From assembly GCA_964407285.1 (NCBI GenBank), contig CAYOVG010000402.1:1-5950 (forward strand): a stretch of 5,950 nt of DNA. Direction: 5' to 3'. A model generated the notes under the pieces. It was not told the origin of the DNA. It searched no databases and worked only from the letters and a program-made list of their open reading frames with translations. Position 1 is the stretch's first letter. Each line of letters opens with the position of its first letter. The position numbers and the translations under genes are program-made. The DNA comes from CAYOVG01 sp964407285 (GTDB lineage Bacteria > Desulfobacterota > Syntrophobacteria > Syntrophobacterales > Syntrophobacteraceae). Below are positions 4,926 through 5,950 of the stretch, piece after piece.

Positions 4926-5950
4926 CTACGCGCCCGCGCCTTCCTCCATTTTCGCAAGGTCTTCGAAGCGGATGTCGATCCCGAGAATGCCCACGATTTC
5001 CCCCAGTTCATCCCGGATGGGCGCGGAAACGGTGATGCACAGCGCCCCCGTGTAGCGGGAGGTATAGAAGTCGGTCACGTGGACCTTGCCGTCTTTCATC
5101 GGTCCGATGAACCAGGGGCGGTCCGCAAGCTCCTCGCCGATCCTGGCGCTCTCGTATTTCCCCCGGTCCACGATGTGAGTGATGTTTCTCGTGATCTTCA
5201 CGCCCTCGGCATTGGTCACGTAAATATACTGGATGAATGGATTGAGATCCAGCAAAGTCTGAAGCACCGGTTCCTGCCGGGCGGGTTCCATGCTTTTCAT
5301 GGCGTCGCTTTCGACGATCTCTTCCACCAGGTGGGCCGCCAGGGTGTAGGCCTTGCGCTTGAGCATGTCGAACTCGCTCACGAAGAATTCGGGGAGATAG
5401 CGCCGCGCCCACTTCTCGAGTTCCTCGCTCGATATGGAGGTGTTTCTGCCCTCCTCGTACTCCCGCATCACCCGCTTGTACATTTTCATGATGCCCGGAT
5501 GGCGCTTGTCCAGGCGGCGGTTTTCGTCGAGCCTCAGCCGGTTGTTCACCCAGTAGGCGATGCTGGCCACGCCCGACTTGTCGGTTATGATGATCGTGAT
5601 GGGCCGCTTGAGGATCTTGCCGGTGTCGAAGACGTTGTAGATCTCCTCGTGCTTCACCAGGCCGTCGGCATGTATCCCGGCGCGCGTGGCGTTGAATTCC
5701 TCGCCCACGAAGGGATAGTTGGGCGGGATGCGGTAGTTGAGCTCCCGCTCGAAGTACTCCGCCATGTCGGTGACGGCCGTCGTGTCGATGCCGTCCGTGG
5801 TTCCCTTGAGGCCGATGTATTCGATGATGAGGCCCTCGATGGGGGCGTTCCCGGTGCGCTCGCCGAACCCGAGGAGCGTCCCGTTGGCTCCGCTGCACCC
5901 GTAGAGCCATGCCGTGCTCGCGTTCACGAGCACCTTGTGGAAATCGTTAT
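4926..5950 (-). CDS. HMGL-family acyl-CoA Claisen synthase fused to a Cache/PDC-like domain (5' end missing)
   Basis: The frame stays open to the window edge, so the N-terminal barrel is missing; about 341 residues are visible. The first codons read NDFHK, probably the end of an HND metal-site motif if the base outside completes a His codon. Residues below count from the GTG at 5933, which is internal. The synthase part has GFGERTGNAPIE (22-33), AGIHADGLVKHEEIY (85-99) and KSGVASIAYWVN (119-130), as in isopropylmalate, homocitrate and Re-citrate synthases; these condense acetyl-CoA with a 2-oxoacid. The usual LeuA dimerisation domain is not recognisable. Instead a charged helix (about 183-215) leads to a Cache-like fold (about 216-328) with IQYIYVTNAEGV, DRPWF, TDFYTSRYTG, ITVSAPIRD and VGILGIDI. 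No membrane segment is seen, so it should be cytosolic. The substrate is unresolved; Re-citrate synthase is my first guess, isopropylmalate synthase the second. Confidence 0.85.
   Translation of the reverse strand, partial: NDFHKVLVNASTAWLYGCSGANGTLLGFGERTGNAPIEGLIIEYIGLKGTTDGIDTTAVTDMAEYFERELNYRIPPNYPFVGEEFNATRAGIHADGLVKHEEIYNVFDTGKILKRPITIIITDKSGVASIAYWVNNRLRLDENRRLDKRHPGIMKMYKRVMREYEEGRNTSISSEELEKWARRYLPEFFVSEFDMLKRKAYTLAAHLVEEIVESDAMKSMEPARQEPVLQTLLDLNPFIQYIYVTNAEGVKITRNITHIVDRGKYESARIGEELADRPWFIGPMKDGKVHVTDFYTSRYTGALCITVSAPIRDELGEIVGILGIDIRFEDLAKMEEGAGA

Overview
The window is GC-rich bacterial chromosome in which every recognisable gene lies on the minus strand, so transcription runs from high to low coordinates. 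The gene content suggests an environmental Gram-negative bacterium: an RlpA/SPOR septal lipoprotein, a periplasmic quinoprotein with a small cytochrome c, HisD, and a Claisen-type acyl-CoA synthase. The protein flavour, especially the Re-citrate/isopropylmalate-like synthase carrying a Cache domain, recalls Desulfobacterota (former Deltaproteobacteria). That placement is an impression, not a computed result.

Upstream block (5950 down to 2723). The first gene is open at the right edge. It encodes the C-terminal two thirds or so of an HMGL-family synthase (isopropylmalate, homocitrate or Re-citrate synthase type) whose C-terminus is a Cache/PDC-like ligand-binding domain with no membrane anchor. 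It is followed by rlpA (lipoprotein, double-psi beta-barrel, SPOR) and hisD (histidinol dehydrogenase). rlpA and hisD are separated by one base, and the hisD ribosome binding site lies in the last codons of rlpA, so the pair is almost certainly cotranscribed and translationally coupled. A compact GC-rich palindromic repeat lies between the synthase stop and rlpA.

Middle gap (2722 down to 2112). About 610 bp hold no convincing gene but several structural signals: a 15-bp two-part hairpin, a small hairpin, a four-tract G-quadruplex motif, a perfect TATAAT box facing the next gene, an 18-bp tandem repeat and a GC hairpin in the presumed leader.

Downstream block (2111 down to 225). A PQQ-dependent sugar/sorbosone-dehydrogenase-type lipoprotein is followed by a small monohaem cytochrome c with a nearly identical Shine-Dalgarno. 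This looks like a two-gene envelope electron-transfer operon: the quinoprotein oxidises a substrate and the cytochrome takes the electrons.

Left edge (224 to 1). Non-coding and rich in inverted repeats. It ends with a second copy of the palindromic repeat seen near rlpA (25 of 27 bases identical, opposite orientation), so the two copies flank the rlpA-hisD-quinoprotein-cytochrome segment. The most unusual item is the synthase-Cache fusion; the most clearly visible non-coding signal is the dispersed repeat.
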